Positions 17,428-24,356 of a stretch of DNA of 64,000 bases are shown here, one piece after another (within the stretch, counting starts at the first letter, position 1; each line of letters opens with the position of its first letter). The notes below the pieces were generated by a model that saw only the letters and a program-made list of their open reading frames with translations, ran no database searches and had not been told where the DNA came from. The DNA is taken from positions 62,001 through 126,000 of the forward strand of contig NZ_JONJ01000003.1 in NCBI RefSeq assembly GCF_000711825.1. Direction: 5' to 3'. This DNA comes from [Clostridium] aminophilum DSM 10710. GTDB lineage: Bacteria > Bacillota > Clostridia > Lachnospirales > Lachnospiraceae. The translations under genes were made by a program, and so were the position numbers.

Positions 17428-17506
17428 GTGTGTTTACGCGATACAGGGCTTCGGCGGTGTCAGCACGCGGAGCTTTGACAGATATTGGATACACGGAGGT
17501 CACAAC

Positions 17507-18466
17507 ATGACTGGATTTCTCACTGCGGGGATCGTCACGACGGCATTTGAAGTCGGCCTGATCTACGCACTGGTTGCATTGTCTTTATTTATCAGTTTCA
17601 CGATTCTGAATATCTGCGATTTGTCCACAGACGGATGCTATACATTCGGATGCGCGGTCGGAGCGGTGGTCACCATCGCCGGACATCCGATTCTCGCGAT
17701 CTTTGCGGCGATGCTCGCCGGTATTCTATCCGGAGCGGTTACGGCAGTTCTTCAGACCAAGTTCGGCGTCCAGTCCATTCTGGCCGGCATCATCGTCAAC
17801 ACCGCGCTCTATACCGTGAATCTGGCCGTGATGGGATTCTCCTCCAACTTGTCTATTTTCGGAACCGACACGGTTTTTTCTCTGGTGAAGGGGATCTCGG
17901 AGAACGCGGCCTGGAGACAGTGGAGTTCTCTGATCTTTCTAACGGTTCTGGTGCTCGGAATCTGCTTTCTGTTAAAGGAGTTCCTGCGGACAAGACTCGG
18001 ACTTTCCCTTCGCGCCACCGGTGACAGCCCGGCGATGGTGCGTGCATCCTCCATCAATCCGGCATTTACCGTCACGGTGGGTCTGTGCGTATCGAATTCG
18101 CTGACCGGACTTGCAGGATGTCTGATCGGACAGTACAATAAGACCTGCGACATCAATCTCGGAACGGGCATGGTTACCATCGCGCTGGCGTCCCTGATCA
18201 TCGGAGAGAGCATGACGGGCCGCTGCCGCAGAATGCTGCCGAAGATCCTGGGCGTGGTGCTCGGATCCTGCCTTTACCGCTTTATCATTGCCGTTGCGCT
18301 CCGCCTCAATGTTCCGACGGAGGCCTTCAAACTGGTTTCCGCTGTCATTGTCGCGGCGGCCATCGTAGTGCCGAAGGCAAAAGTGATGCTTCGGAAGAAC
18401 GGCACAAGGAGACGTCTGGCGGCCGGCGCCGCAGCGCAGGCAGATGACGGAGGTATCGGGAAATGA
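17507..18466 (+). CDS. trpY: Tryptophan-type ABC transporter permease TrpY
   Basis: 319 residues; ATG at 17507 preceded by GGAGGTCACAAC. It is a BPD_transp_2 (branched-chain/ribose type) permease with about eight to nine membrane segments. GLIYALVALSLFISFTILNICDLSTDGCYTFG is the start of the family core, and GLSLRATGDSPAMVRASSIN is the coupling-region motif typical of LivH/TrpY-like permeases. Gene order binding protein - permease - ATPase is the standard trpXYZ order. The last residues overlap the start of the ATPase gene by 4 nt. Substrate is inferred from the T-box and neighbours. Confidence 0.88.
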   Translation: MTGFLTAGIVTTAFEVGLIYALVALSLFISFTILNICDLSTDGCYTFGCAVGAVVTIAGHPILAIFAAMLAGILSGAVTAVLQTKFGVQSILAGIIVNTALYTVNLAVMGFSSNLSIFGTDTVFSLVKGISENAAWRQWSSLIFLTVLVLGICFLLKEFLRTRLGLSLRATGDSPAMVRASSINPAFTVTVGLCVSNSLTGLAGCLIGQYNKTCDINLGTGMVTIALASLIIGESMTGRCRRMLPKILGVVLGSCLYRFIIAVALRLNVPTEAFKLVSAVIVAAAIVVPKAKVMLRKNGTRRRLAAGAAAQADDGGIGK

Positions 18467-19281
18467 GTATGCTTAAGATTACGAACATCAGCAAGACGTT
18501 CAATGCCGGTTCCGTCAACGAGAAACTTGCGCTTGACCGCCTCAGCCTGACGATGAATCAGGGGGACTTTGCGACGATCGTCGGCTCGAACGGCGCCGGG
18601 AAGTCGACGCTGTTCAACGCAATTGCCGGCGCATTTGAGACCGACGACGGATTCATTGAGCTGGACGGACGGGACATCACCTTTGAGAAAGAGCATAAGC
18701 GAAGCCGTTACATCGGACGCCTTTTTCAGGATCCGATGATGGGAACCGCGCCGCACATGACCATCGAAGAGAATCTTGCGGTCGCGTATCTGCGCGCGTC
18801 GGAGGGAACACATTTTCTCAGCAGAGTCTCCAAAAAAGAGAGAGAGCGGTTTCGCGAGAAACTTGCGCTTTTGAATATGGGGCTGGAAGACCGTATGGAG
18901 AATCCGGTAGGCCTTTTGTCCGGAGGACAGCGACAGGCACTGACGCTTCTGATGGCGACACTGGTTACGCCGAAGCTTCTGCTTCTGGATGAGCATACGG
19001 CGGCGCTGGATCCGGCGACGGCGGAAAAAGTCCTGGATCTCACGAAAACGATTGTAAAAGAAAAGAACATTACCTGCCTGATGGTTACGCACAATATGAA
19101 TCAGGCGCTGGAGCTCGGCAACCGCACGCTGATGATGAATGCCGGGCGCATTGTCTTTGACGTATCCGGTGAGGAGCGCAGGGACATGACGGTCGATGAC
19201 CTGCTTCAGAAATTCGCGGCCGGGGCAGGGGAGGATTTCAATAACGACCGTATCCTGCTTTCCACAAAGCAGAATACCTGA
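18463..19281 (+). CDS. trpZ: Tryptophan-type ABC transporter ATPase TrpZ
   Basis: 272 residues. ABC ATPase with Walker A GSNGAGKS, signature LSGGQRQAL, Walker B LLLLDEHTAALDP and the switch His in VTHN. The DEHT form (His after Glu, in place of the usual Pro) is common in ATPases of this transporter group. ATGA overlap with trpY gives coupled translation. The 158 nt after it contain a perfect 10-bp hairpin near 19400 and a hypothetical gene. No strong T-run terminator is seen, so read-through into 19439 is possible. Confidence 0.88.
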   Translation: MSMLKITNISKTFNAGSVNEKLALDRLSLTMNQGDFATIVGSNGAGKSTLFNAIAGAFETDDGFIELDGRDITFEKEHKRSRYIGRLFQDPMMGTAPHMTIEENLAVAYLRASEGTHFLSRVSKKERERFREKLALLNMGLEDRMENPVGLLSGGQRQALTLLMATLVTPKLLLLDEHTAALDPATAEKVLDLTKTIVKEKNITCLMVTHNMNQALELGNRTLMMNAGRIVFDVSGEERRDMTVDDLLQKFAAGAGEDFNNDRILLSTKQNT

Positions 19282-19396
19282 TCTGCGGGCGATGAGTCCG
19301 GTCTCATGCCTGCAGAAAGCCCGATCGGATGCTGTGATACCGGAGTCGCGCGCAAAGCGTGAGAGAAGGGAACGGCCGCAGGGCATACGTGTTGAG

Positions 19397-19422
19397 GCAT
19401 GAAACCGGACATGGTTTCATGC
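19397..19422 (+). other. Perfect hairpin between trpZ and the Ala/Glu-rich gene
   Basis: GCATGAAACC pairs with GGTTTCATGC around GGACAT. There is no T-run after it. It may be a processing element or an operator; the role is unknown. Confidence 0.5.
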
Positions 19423-19438
19423 GGGAAATGGAGCAGAC

Positions 19439-20038
19439 ATGAGAGAGAGCAGAAAGAGAGATCAGAAACCGGTCCGGGCGTCACACCTCGGAAGCGTGGT
19501 TCTCGGTGCGATCGCCGGGATGACGGTGATCGTGGTTGTGGCGAGTGCAGCGGCCACTATTTTTCCGGAGGTGTTTCAGCTTCGGGATGTCCGGGTGGAG
19601 ACCGAGGCTCCGGAGGTTGCGACCCTTCCGCCGGAGAAAGAGGACGATTTCGTGATCTCTCATGAGACGGAAGCGGCAGAGACCGCGGCAGCGGAGACGA
19701 CGGCGGAGGAGAGTTCGGAAGCGGATCTTGCGGCAGAAGCACAGAAGGCGGCAGAAGAGGCGGCCAAAGAAGCGGCCACAAGGGCCGGCGTGACGGAAGC
19801 CGGGGGACCGGCGTCAGAGACGACAGGGGCCCGCGAAGCGTCGAAAGAGACGAAGGCGGAGGGACCGGCCGGACCGGGCGCCGAGACCGATTCTCCGGGG
19901 GCAAGAGAGAAGAAGGAAGCCGCGAAAGAAGAAAAGAAAGAAAACGGAAAAGCAACAGAAAACGTGACGCCGGGCAGCGGAAAAACGGAGGAGAACCCCG
20001 GCGGAGGAAATATTGCAGGACCGGGGGCGGTCGGTTGA
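19439..20038 (+). CDS. Ala/Glu-rich membrane-anchored hypothetical protein
   Basis: 199 residues; ATG at 19439 with GGAG 7 nt upstream. A basic N-terminus (RESRKRDQK) leads to one membrane segment at about residues 18-42 (SVVLGAIAGMTVIVVVASAAATIF). The remaining ~150 residues are low complexity: Glu, Ala, Thr and Lys rich with several ETAAAE- and AAKEA-like repeats, ending in a Gly/Pro-rich tail. Such tails are usually disordered and exposed on the outer side of the membrane. There are no recognised enzymatic motifs and the family is not recognised. It lies between trpXYZ and a TauE permease, but composition rather than homology defines it, so function cannot be assigned. The reading frame is longer than expected by chance and keeps a proper start. 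Confidence 0.6.
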   Translation: MRESRKRDQKPVRASHLGSVVLGAIAGMTVIVVVASAAATIFPEVFQLRDVRVETEAPEVATLPPEKEDDFVISHETEAAETAAAETTAEESSEADLAAEAQKAAEEAAKEAATRAGVTEAGGPASETTGAREASKETKAEGPAGPGAETDSPGAREKKEAAKEEKKENGKATENVTPGSGKTEENPGGGNIAGPGAVG

Positions 20039-20073
20039 CACGGCCCGCGGAAGGATTGATACGAGTTTGTGAA

Positions 20074-20104
20074 TGCGGGAGCAGACCGGTGTTTTGCTCC
20101 CGCA
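20074..20104 (+). terminator. Inverted repeat after the Ala/Glu-rich gene, possible weak terminator
   Basis: TGCGGGAGCA pairs with TGCTCCCGCA around an 11-base loop. AAAATGATGTTTCTC follows, which is a poor T-tract. Confidence 0.45.
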
Positions 20105-20180
20105 AAATGATGTTTCTCCCCGGATATGACGGGAGAGTTTGGCGGTCGGGAAAAGACCGAGGTTAGAATAGGAGAGAATT

Positions 20181-20948
20181 ATGGAACTTACCTGGATACA
20201 GTTTGCGGTTATTCTGCCGCTGGTCGGTCTGGCCGGCTTTGTCGATGCAATTGCCGGAGGAGGAGGCCTGATCTCTCTTCCGGCCTATATGATCGGCGGA
20301 CTTCCGCCGCACGCCGCCATTGCGACGAATAAGCTCAGCTCCTGTATGGGAACATCGGTCGCGACCGCCAATTACATCAAAAAGGGATTTGTGAACTGGA
20401 AGTATGCGGGAGCCGGCGCGGTCTGCGCTCTGGTCGGATCCTCGATTGGCGCCAACATAGCTCTGATGATCAGCGATCACATCCTGAAGGTGGCCATGCT
20501 GTTCCTTCTGCCCGCGATTGCGGTTTATCTGGCGAAAAAGAAGGACTTTTCCCCGATCGGCTCGGAGCCGTCGGAAAAGGCAAAATGGCTGATCACTGCG
20601 GCAGCGGGTCTGATTATCGGTATGTATGACGGAATGTACGGACCGGGAACGGGAACCTTTCTTCTGCTGATTCTCACCGGCTTTGCACATATGAAGCTGA
20701 CGGAGGCCAACGGTGCGACCAAAGTGATCAATCTGACGACCAATGTCGCCTCCCTTGCGGTCTATGTGCTGAACGGCCAGACGATCATTCTTCTTGGACT
20801 GTGTGCCGGCGTGTGCAACATGATCGGCAACTATCTCGGGTCGAATTTCTTCAGCAGTAAAGGCGCAGGTGCGGTTCGGCCGATTATGTTCATCGTTCTG
20901 GGAATTTTCTTTGTGAAAGTGCTGTATGATCTTCATCTGTTCGGCTGA
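20181..20948 (+). CDS. TauE/SafE family membrane permease (sulfite/sulfonate exporter-like)
   Basis: 255 residues; ATG at 20181 with AGGAGA upstream. The first segment LVGLAGFVDAIAGGGGLISLPAYMIGGLPPHAAIATNKLSS is the highly conserved TauE repeat (GGGGGxxxxP, then ATNK). The second repeat is seen as GMYDGMYGPGTGTFLLLIL followed by EANGATKVINLTTNVASL. About eight membrane segments. The family moves organic or inorganic anions such as sulfite, sulfoacetate or sulfolactate, often outward, and the substrate cannot be read from sequence. It stands alone, followed by a strong terminator. Confidence 0.92.
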   Translation: MELTWIQFAVILPLVGLAGFVDAIAGGGGLISLPAYMIGGLPPHAAIATNKLSSCMGTSVATANYIKKGFVNWKYAGAGAVCALVGSSIGANIALMISDHILKVAMLFLLPAIAVYLAKKKDFSPIGSEPSEKAKWLITAAAGLIIGMYDGMYGPGTGTFLLLILTGFAHMKLTEANGATKVINLTTNVASLAVYVLNGQTIILLGLCAGVCNMIGNYLGSNFFSSKGAGAVRPIMFIVLGIFFVKVLYDLHLFG

Positions 20949-20966
20949 CCGGGCAACTGGCGAAAT

Positions 20967-21009
20967 GCAGGAAAGACGGTTTGTGTAAGACCGCCTTTCC
21001 TGCATTTTT
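20967..21009 (+). terminator. Strong terminator after the TauE-type gene
   Basis: A 14-bp stem GCAGGAAAGACGGT with ACCGCCTTTCCTGC (one mismatch), loop of about nine bases, followed by ATTTTT. Repeat family 1 copy B starts five bases later. Confidence 0.9.
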
Positions 21010-21013
21010 CATG

Positions 21014-21076
21014 TTTCATAGGAAATTTCTCCGAAATTCTCTATGAAATAAAACGCTCCGCGTGGGCGCGCACGCC
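21014..21076 (+). repeat. Dispersed hairpin repeat, family 1, copy B
   Basis: Bases 21014-21048 are nearly identical to copy A (one base change at 21040). The tail AAAACGCTCCGCGTGGGCGCGCACGCC follows and shares its end with copy D. It lies just behind the TauE terminator. Confidence 0.82.
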
Positions 21077-21258
21077 GGGGATGGCAGAGGTCATCTCACG
21101 GTGACCGGGGGGCGTGCAGGTGGATGATACTTTTCTGTCAATTCTTTCAAAACTTTCGCTGCATTGTGCATGAATTACAATTTTAAACCGGCAAAATCGG
21201 GCAAAAAATGTGCAATGAGGGCAAAAACTGAAAATGCTTTCAAAATTTCGAAGCACTG

Positions 21259-21287
21259 TTGAAAATAATTTCAAACAAACCTATACT
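21259..21287 (+). promoter_or_regulatory. Promoter of the nanE operon with overlapping palindrome (probable RpiR-regulator operator)
   Basis: TTGAAA (21259-21264), a 17-bp spacer and TATACT (21282-21287). The -35 box is part of a perfect palindrome TTGAAA-ATAA-TTTCAA (21259-21274). A related, less perfect site GCTTTCAAAATTTCGAAGC lies at 21236-21254. A regulator of the RpiR family is the second gene of the operon, so these are likely its binding sites (inference). Confidence 0.72.
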
Positions 21288-21314
21288 GAACTTACCAAGC
21301 CAAAGGAGGAGAAC

Positions 21315-22016
21315 ATGAACGAGAAAGTGAAACAGATGCAGGACAGTCTGATTGTATCCTGTCAGGCACTGGAACATGAACCGCTCCATTCTTCTTTCAT
21401 CATGGGCCGTATGGCAAAAGCCGCCAAAGAGGGCGGCGCCAGGGGGATCCGGGCAAACACGGTGGAGGATATCCTTGAGATCCGCAAGAATGTGGATCTG
21501 CCGGTCATCGGCATTATCAAGAGGGATTATCCGGACTGTGATGTCTACATCACGCCGACGATGAAGGAAGTGGATGAGCTGATGGCGGTAAAGCCGGAGA
21601 TCATCGCACTGGATGCGACCAAACGTCCGAGACCGGACGGGAAAACGCTGGATGAGTTTTTCCGGGAGGTACGGCGCAAATATCCGGATCAGCTGTTTAT
21701 GGCGGACTGTTCCTCGATTGAGGAGGCGCTCCACGCCGACGAGATCGGATTCGATTTTCTGGGAACGACGATGGTAGGTTACACACCTTACACGAAGGAT
21801 GAGCACATTGAAAGCCATACCTTTGAGATTATTCGTCAGATCCTGAAAAAAGCAAAACATCCGGTCATCGCGGAGGGAAACATTGATACACCGGAGAAGG
21901 CGCGCGAAGTTCTGGATCTGGGCTGCTACGCGGTTGTGGTAGGCGGTGCGATTACAAGACCGCAGAATATCACTCGGAGATTTGTGGAAGCTGTCAATGA
22001 CAGACCAAGGTACTGA
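21315..22016 (+). CDS. nanE: N-acetylmannosamine-6-phosphate 2-epimerase NanE
   Basis: 233 residues from ATG 21315 (AAAGGAGGAG upstream). NanE converts ManNAc-6-phosphate to GlcNAc-6-phosphate in the cytoplasm. TIM-barrel signatures: [15 protein letters not shown] at the start, [32 protein letters not shown] with the catalytic Lys region, [13 protein letters not shown], and a phosphate-binding end ([14 protein letters not shown], then [15 protein letters not shown]). Length is normal. It is the first gene of a long operon with an RpiR regulator (1-nt stop/start overlap), nagB and nagA. The sialic-acid lyase NanA is not in this window. Confidence 0.95.
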   Translation: MNEKVKQMQDSLIVSCQALEHEPLHSSFIMGRMAKAAKEGGARGIRANTVEDILEIRKNVDLPVIGIIKRDYPDCDVYITPTMKEVDELMAVKPEIIALDATKRPRPDGKTLDEFFREVRRKYPDQLFMADCSSIEEALHADEIGFDFLGTTMVGYTPYTKDEHIESHTFEIIRQILKKAKHPVIAEGNIDTPEKAREVLDLGCYAVVVGGAITRPQNITRRFVEAVNDRPRY

Positions 22017-22876
22017 TGGAAAAATACGAACATAGTCTTTTGCCGAAGATTGAGGCGAATTACAGCGAGTTTACCAATATCGAAAAGAATATAGCCGCGT
22101 TCTTTCTGAGAGATGATTATCTTCCGGGAAATGATTATACGGCGGATTCGGTGTGCAGGAAACTCTATGTTTCACCGGCATCACTGACGCGTTTCTCAAA
22201 AAAACTCGGATTTACCGGTTACCGGGAATTCATCTATGAGTATCAGAGTGAGCGCAGAAACCGGCGGCCGGACAGCAAAGATACGGAGATCGTTCTGGAT
22301 ACCTATCAGGAAATGCTGACGAAGGCGTACAGTCTGATCGACCAGGATCAGATCGACCGGATCATCCGGAGCATTCGATCGCACCGCAGAATCTTTATCT
22401 ACGGACTCGGAAGCTCGGGACTGGCGGCGCAGGAGTTCAAAAACCGCTTCGTGCGGCTGGGCGTTGATGCGGATGCGGTGGTGGACTCCCACTCTCTTCT
22501 GATGAATGCCGCAAGGCTTGGGGAAGAGGCACTGGTTATCGGAATCAGTTACAGCGGTGCGACGGAAGAGGTCATCGATGCCATGTATAAGGCCGTCAAG
22601 CGCGGCGGGGAGACAATTCTGATCACTTCGAGAAATGACAACTCATTTCAGGAGCTGTTCAACGAGGTTGTTCTCTGTGCGGTCAAAAAGAATCTGGAGT
22701 ACGGAGATCTGATCTCTCCGCAGTTTCCGGTTCTCGTGCTGATCGACCGGATCTACGCGGGTTATGTCCGTGAAAACAATCAGAACAAGCAGATTTATGA
22801 TGAAACGGTAGAACAGTTTGTCGACCGCTACATCAAATTCGATCAGAAGATCGATTTCGAAAACAAAGACAGGTAA
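22016..22876 (+). CDS. RpiR-family transcriptional regulator (HTH plus SIS sugar-phosphate domain)
   Basis: 286 residues; its ATG overlaps the nanE stop (TGATG). Residues ~1-80 form the HTH_6 domain (NIEKNIAAFFL, CRKLYVSPASLTRFSKKLGFTGYREF). Residues ~105-240 form a SIS domain that binds phosphosugars (RRIFIYGLGSSGLAAQEF, LVIGISYSGATEEVIDAM). The family controls sugar-phosphate catabolism and the position next to nanE suggests a NanR-like role. Likely effector is ManNAc-6-phosphate or GlcNAc-6-phosphate, as in known RpiR-type NanR proteins (inference). The palindromes in the nanE promoter are probable sites. Confidence 0.92.
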   Translation: MEKYEHSLLPKIEANYSEFTNIEKNIAAFFLRDDYLPGNDYTADSVCRKLYVSPASLTRFSKKLGFTGYREFIYEYQSERRNRRPDSKDTEIVLDTYQEMLTKAYSLIDQDQIDRIIRSIRSHRRIFIYGLGSSGLAAQEFKNRFVRLGVDADAVVDSHSLLMNAARLGEEALVIGISYSGATEEVIDAMYKAVKRGGETILITSRNDNSFQELFNEVVLCAVKKNLEYGDLISPQFPVLVLIDRIYAGYVRENNQNKQIYDETVEQFVDRYIKFDQKIDFENKDR

Positions 22877-22898
22877 AAGGGGAATTGGAGGTAATCAA

Positions 22899-24167
22899 AT
22901 GCAGACGTTACAGGTTATTCTGATTTTGGCAATATTTGTTGCCGGCGTTGTCCTGATGATGACAAAGAAGCTTCCGGCAATTCTGGCACTGCCGGTGATG
23001 GGAATTCTCATTGCGGCAGCAGCAGGCGTACCTTTTGTCTCTTCCGATAAGGAGACACAGACCATCACGAATTTTGTTATCACACAGGGCGCGGCAAAAC
23101 TCGGCGGCACGATCGTCGTCACCATTTTCGGTGCCATTTTCGCCAGAGTGATTCAGAAAGAGGGTATCTCGGATGCCATCATCCGCAAGGCAGCGGAGCT
23201 GGCCGGAGATAAGGCAATTGCCATCGCGCTCGCACTGACCGCGGCAACCGCCATCATCTTCACATCCATGAGCGGAGCCGGTCCGGTGATCATGGTTTCC
23301 CAGATCGCCATTCCGCTGATGCTGTCCGCGGGTATTGCCCCGGTAGCGGCGGCAAGCCTTGTGCTTTTCGGCTTGAACATCGGCCTTCTCTTTAACGTTT
23401 CACAGTATCAGCTCTATGTGGACACCATCGGCATGGAGATGAGCGTGATCAAGAGCACTTCTCTCGTGATGGGCGTTGTCTGCATTCTGGTGACGGTTGC
23501 GTACATTTTTGTGAACGTTAAGAAGACAGAGGGCGCACACTGGGCAATGCAGGCTCCTAGCGCGAAGGTATCCCCGATCGCCATGGTGATGCCGCTTCTT
23601 CCGGTGCTTCTGGTATTCCTGTTTAAGATGGATGCCAATGTTGCACTGCTGATTTCGATTCTTGTCACATCTCTCATCACAAAGCCGTCCGAGACCGTTC
23701 AGGTTATCTCCGGATCCGTTGTGGAGGGAATCAAGGATGTTGCCGGTGTTATCGCGCTGATGATGGGAATCGGCATTCTCTTAAACGGTGTGGCGGCAAA
23801 GGCTACTTCTGCTCTCATGCAGCCGGTGATCGGAGCCATCCTTCCGTCGGACAAGATCGTCTATGTCATCCTCTTCACGGTTCTTTCCCCGCTCGCTCTG
23901 TACAGAGGCCCGCTTAACATGTACGGCCTCGGAAGCGGTCTTGCCAACATTTTCCTTCAGGCCGGTTCTCTTTCCGCATCGGCTGTCGGAATGGCACTGC
24001 GCAGCACCAGCGTGGTTCAGTGTGTATCCGATCCGACCAACACACAGAACGTTATCGTGGCGGATTATGCGAAGGTTGATGTCAATGACATCCTGAAGTC
24101 CACTCTGCCGTATACCATGGTGATGGCGCTTGCGATCCTGGTTTACACCGCAGTGGTACATTTCTGA
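22899..24167 (+). CDS. GntP/CitMHS-like permease of the amino-sugar operon
   Basis: 422 residues from ATG 22899 (GGAGGT upstream). About eleven to twelve membrane segments with two similar halves, typical of the ion-transporter superfamily (GntP, CitMHS, Dcu types). Notable loops are TSMSGAGPVIMVSQIAIPLML and NIGLLFNVSQYQLYVDTIGM. The closest superfamily assignment is by pattern, not by a unique motif, so the substrate is unknown. In this operon it is the only candidate importer, in place of the TRAP, SSS or ABC importers usually seen with sialic-acid genes. It suggests an anionic substrate moved by ion symport (inference). Confidence 0.7.
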   Translation: MQTLQVILILAIFVAGVVLMMTKKLPAILALPVMGILIAAAAGVPFVSSDKETQTITNFVITQGAAKLGGTIVVTIFGAIFARVIQKEGISDAIIRKAAELAGDKAIAIALALTAATAIIFTSMSGAGPVIMVSQIAIPLMLSAGIAPVAAASLVLFGLNIGLLFNVSQYQLYVDTIGMEMSVIKSTSLVMGVVCILVTVAYIFVNVKKTEGAHWAMQAPSAKVSPIAMVMPLLPVLLVFLFKMDANVALLISILVTSLITKPSETVQVISGSVVEGIKDVAGVIALMMGIGILLNGVAAKATSALMQPVIGAILPSDKIVYVILFTVLSPLALYRGPLNMYGLGSGLANIFLQAGSLSASAVGMALRSTSVVQCVSDPTNTQNVIVADYAKVDVNDILKSTLPYTMVMALAILVYTAVVHF

Positions 24168-24222
24168 TAAGAAAAATGCAGCAGAACGGGAACAAAGTCC
24201 GCAGGCGGACTTCGGCTCCCGC

Positions 24223-24288
24223 CTCCCCTCATTCCCGAGGGGAGCCTGCAAACTTTGCGCTCCGGCGGACGGCATCCGTCTGCCGGAG
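24223..24288 (+). other. Two strong hairpins between the permease and the oxoprolinase-like gene
   Basis: Hairpin 1: CTCCCCTC (24223-24230) with GAGGGGAG (24237-24244). Hairpin 2: a 13-bp stem CTCCGGCGGACGG with CCGTCTGCCGGAG and a 3-base loop CAT (24260-24288). No T-run follows. They sit in a 189-nt gap inside the operon and may uncouple permease and enzyme expression. Confidence 0.65.
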
Positions 24289-24356
24289 TCCCTTATACCG
24301 GGAGATTTAGGGCGGGAGATCCCCGCAGATTCGATTGTAAAGAAAGGTTATTTCTC

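Noticed and set aside
19557-20105. Antisense frame opposite the Ala/Glu-rich gene (Pro/Ser/Leu/Arg-rich)
   Set aside because: Composition follows directly from the GC-rich low-complexity repeats on the plus strand. No start site with a ribosome site was seen. The plus-strand gene itself is only moderately supported.
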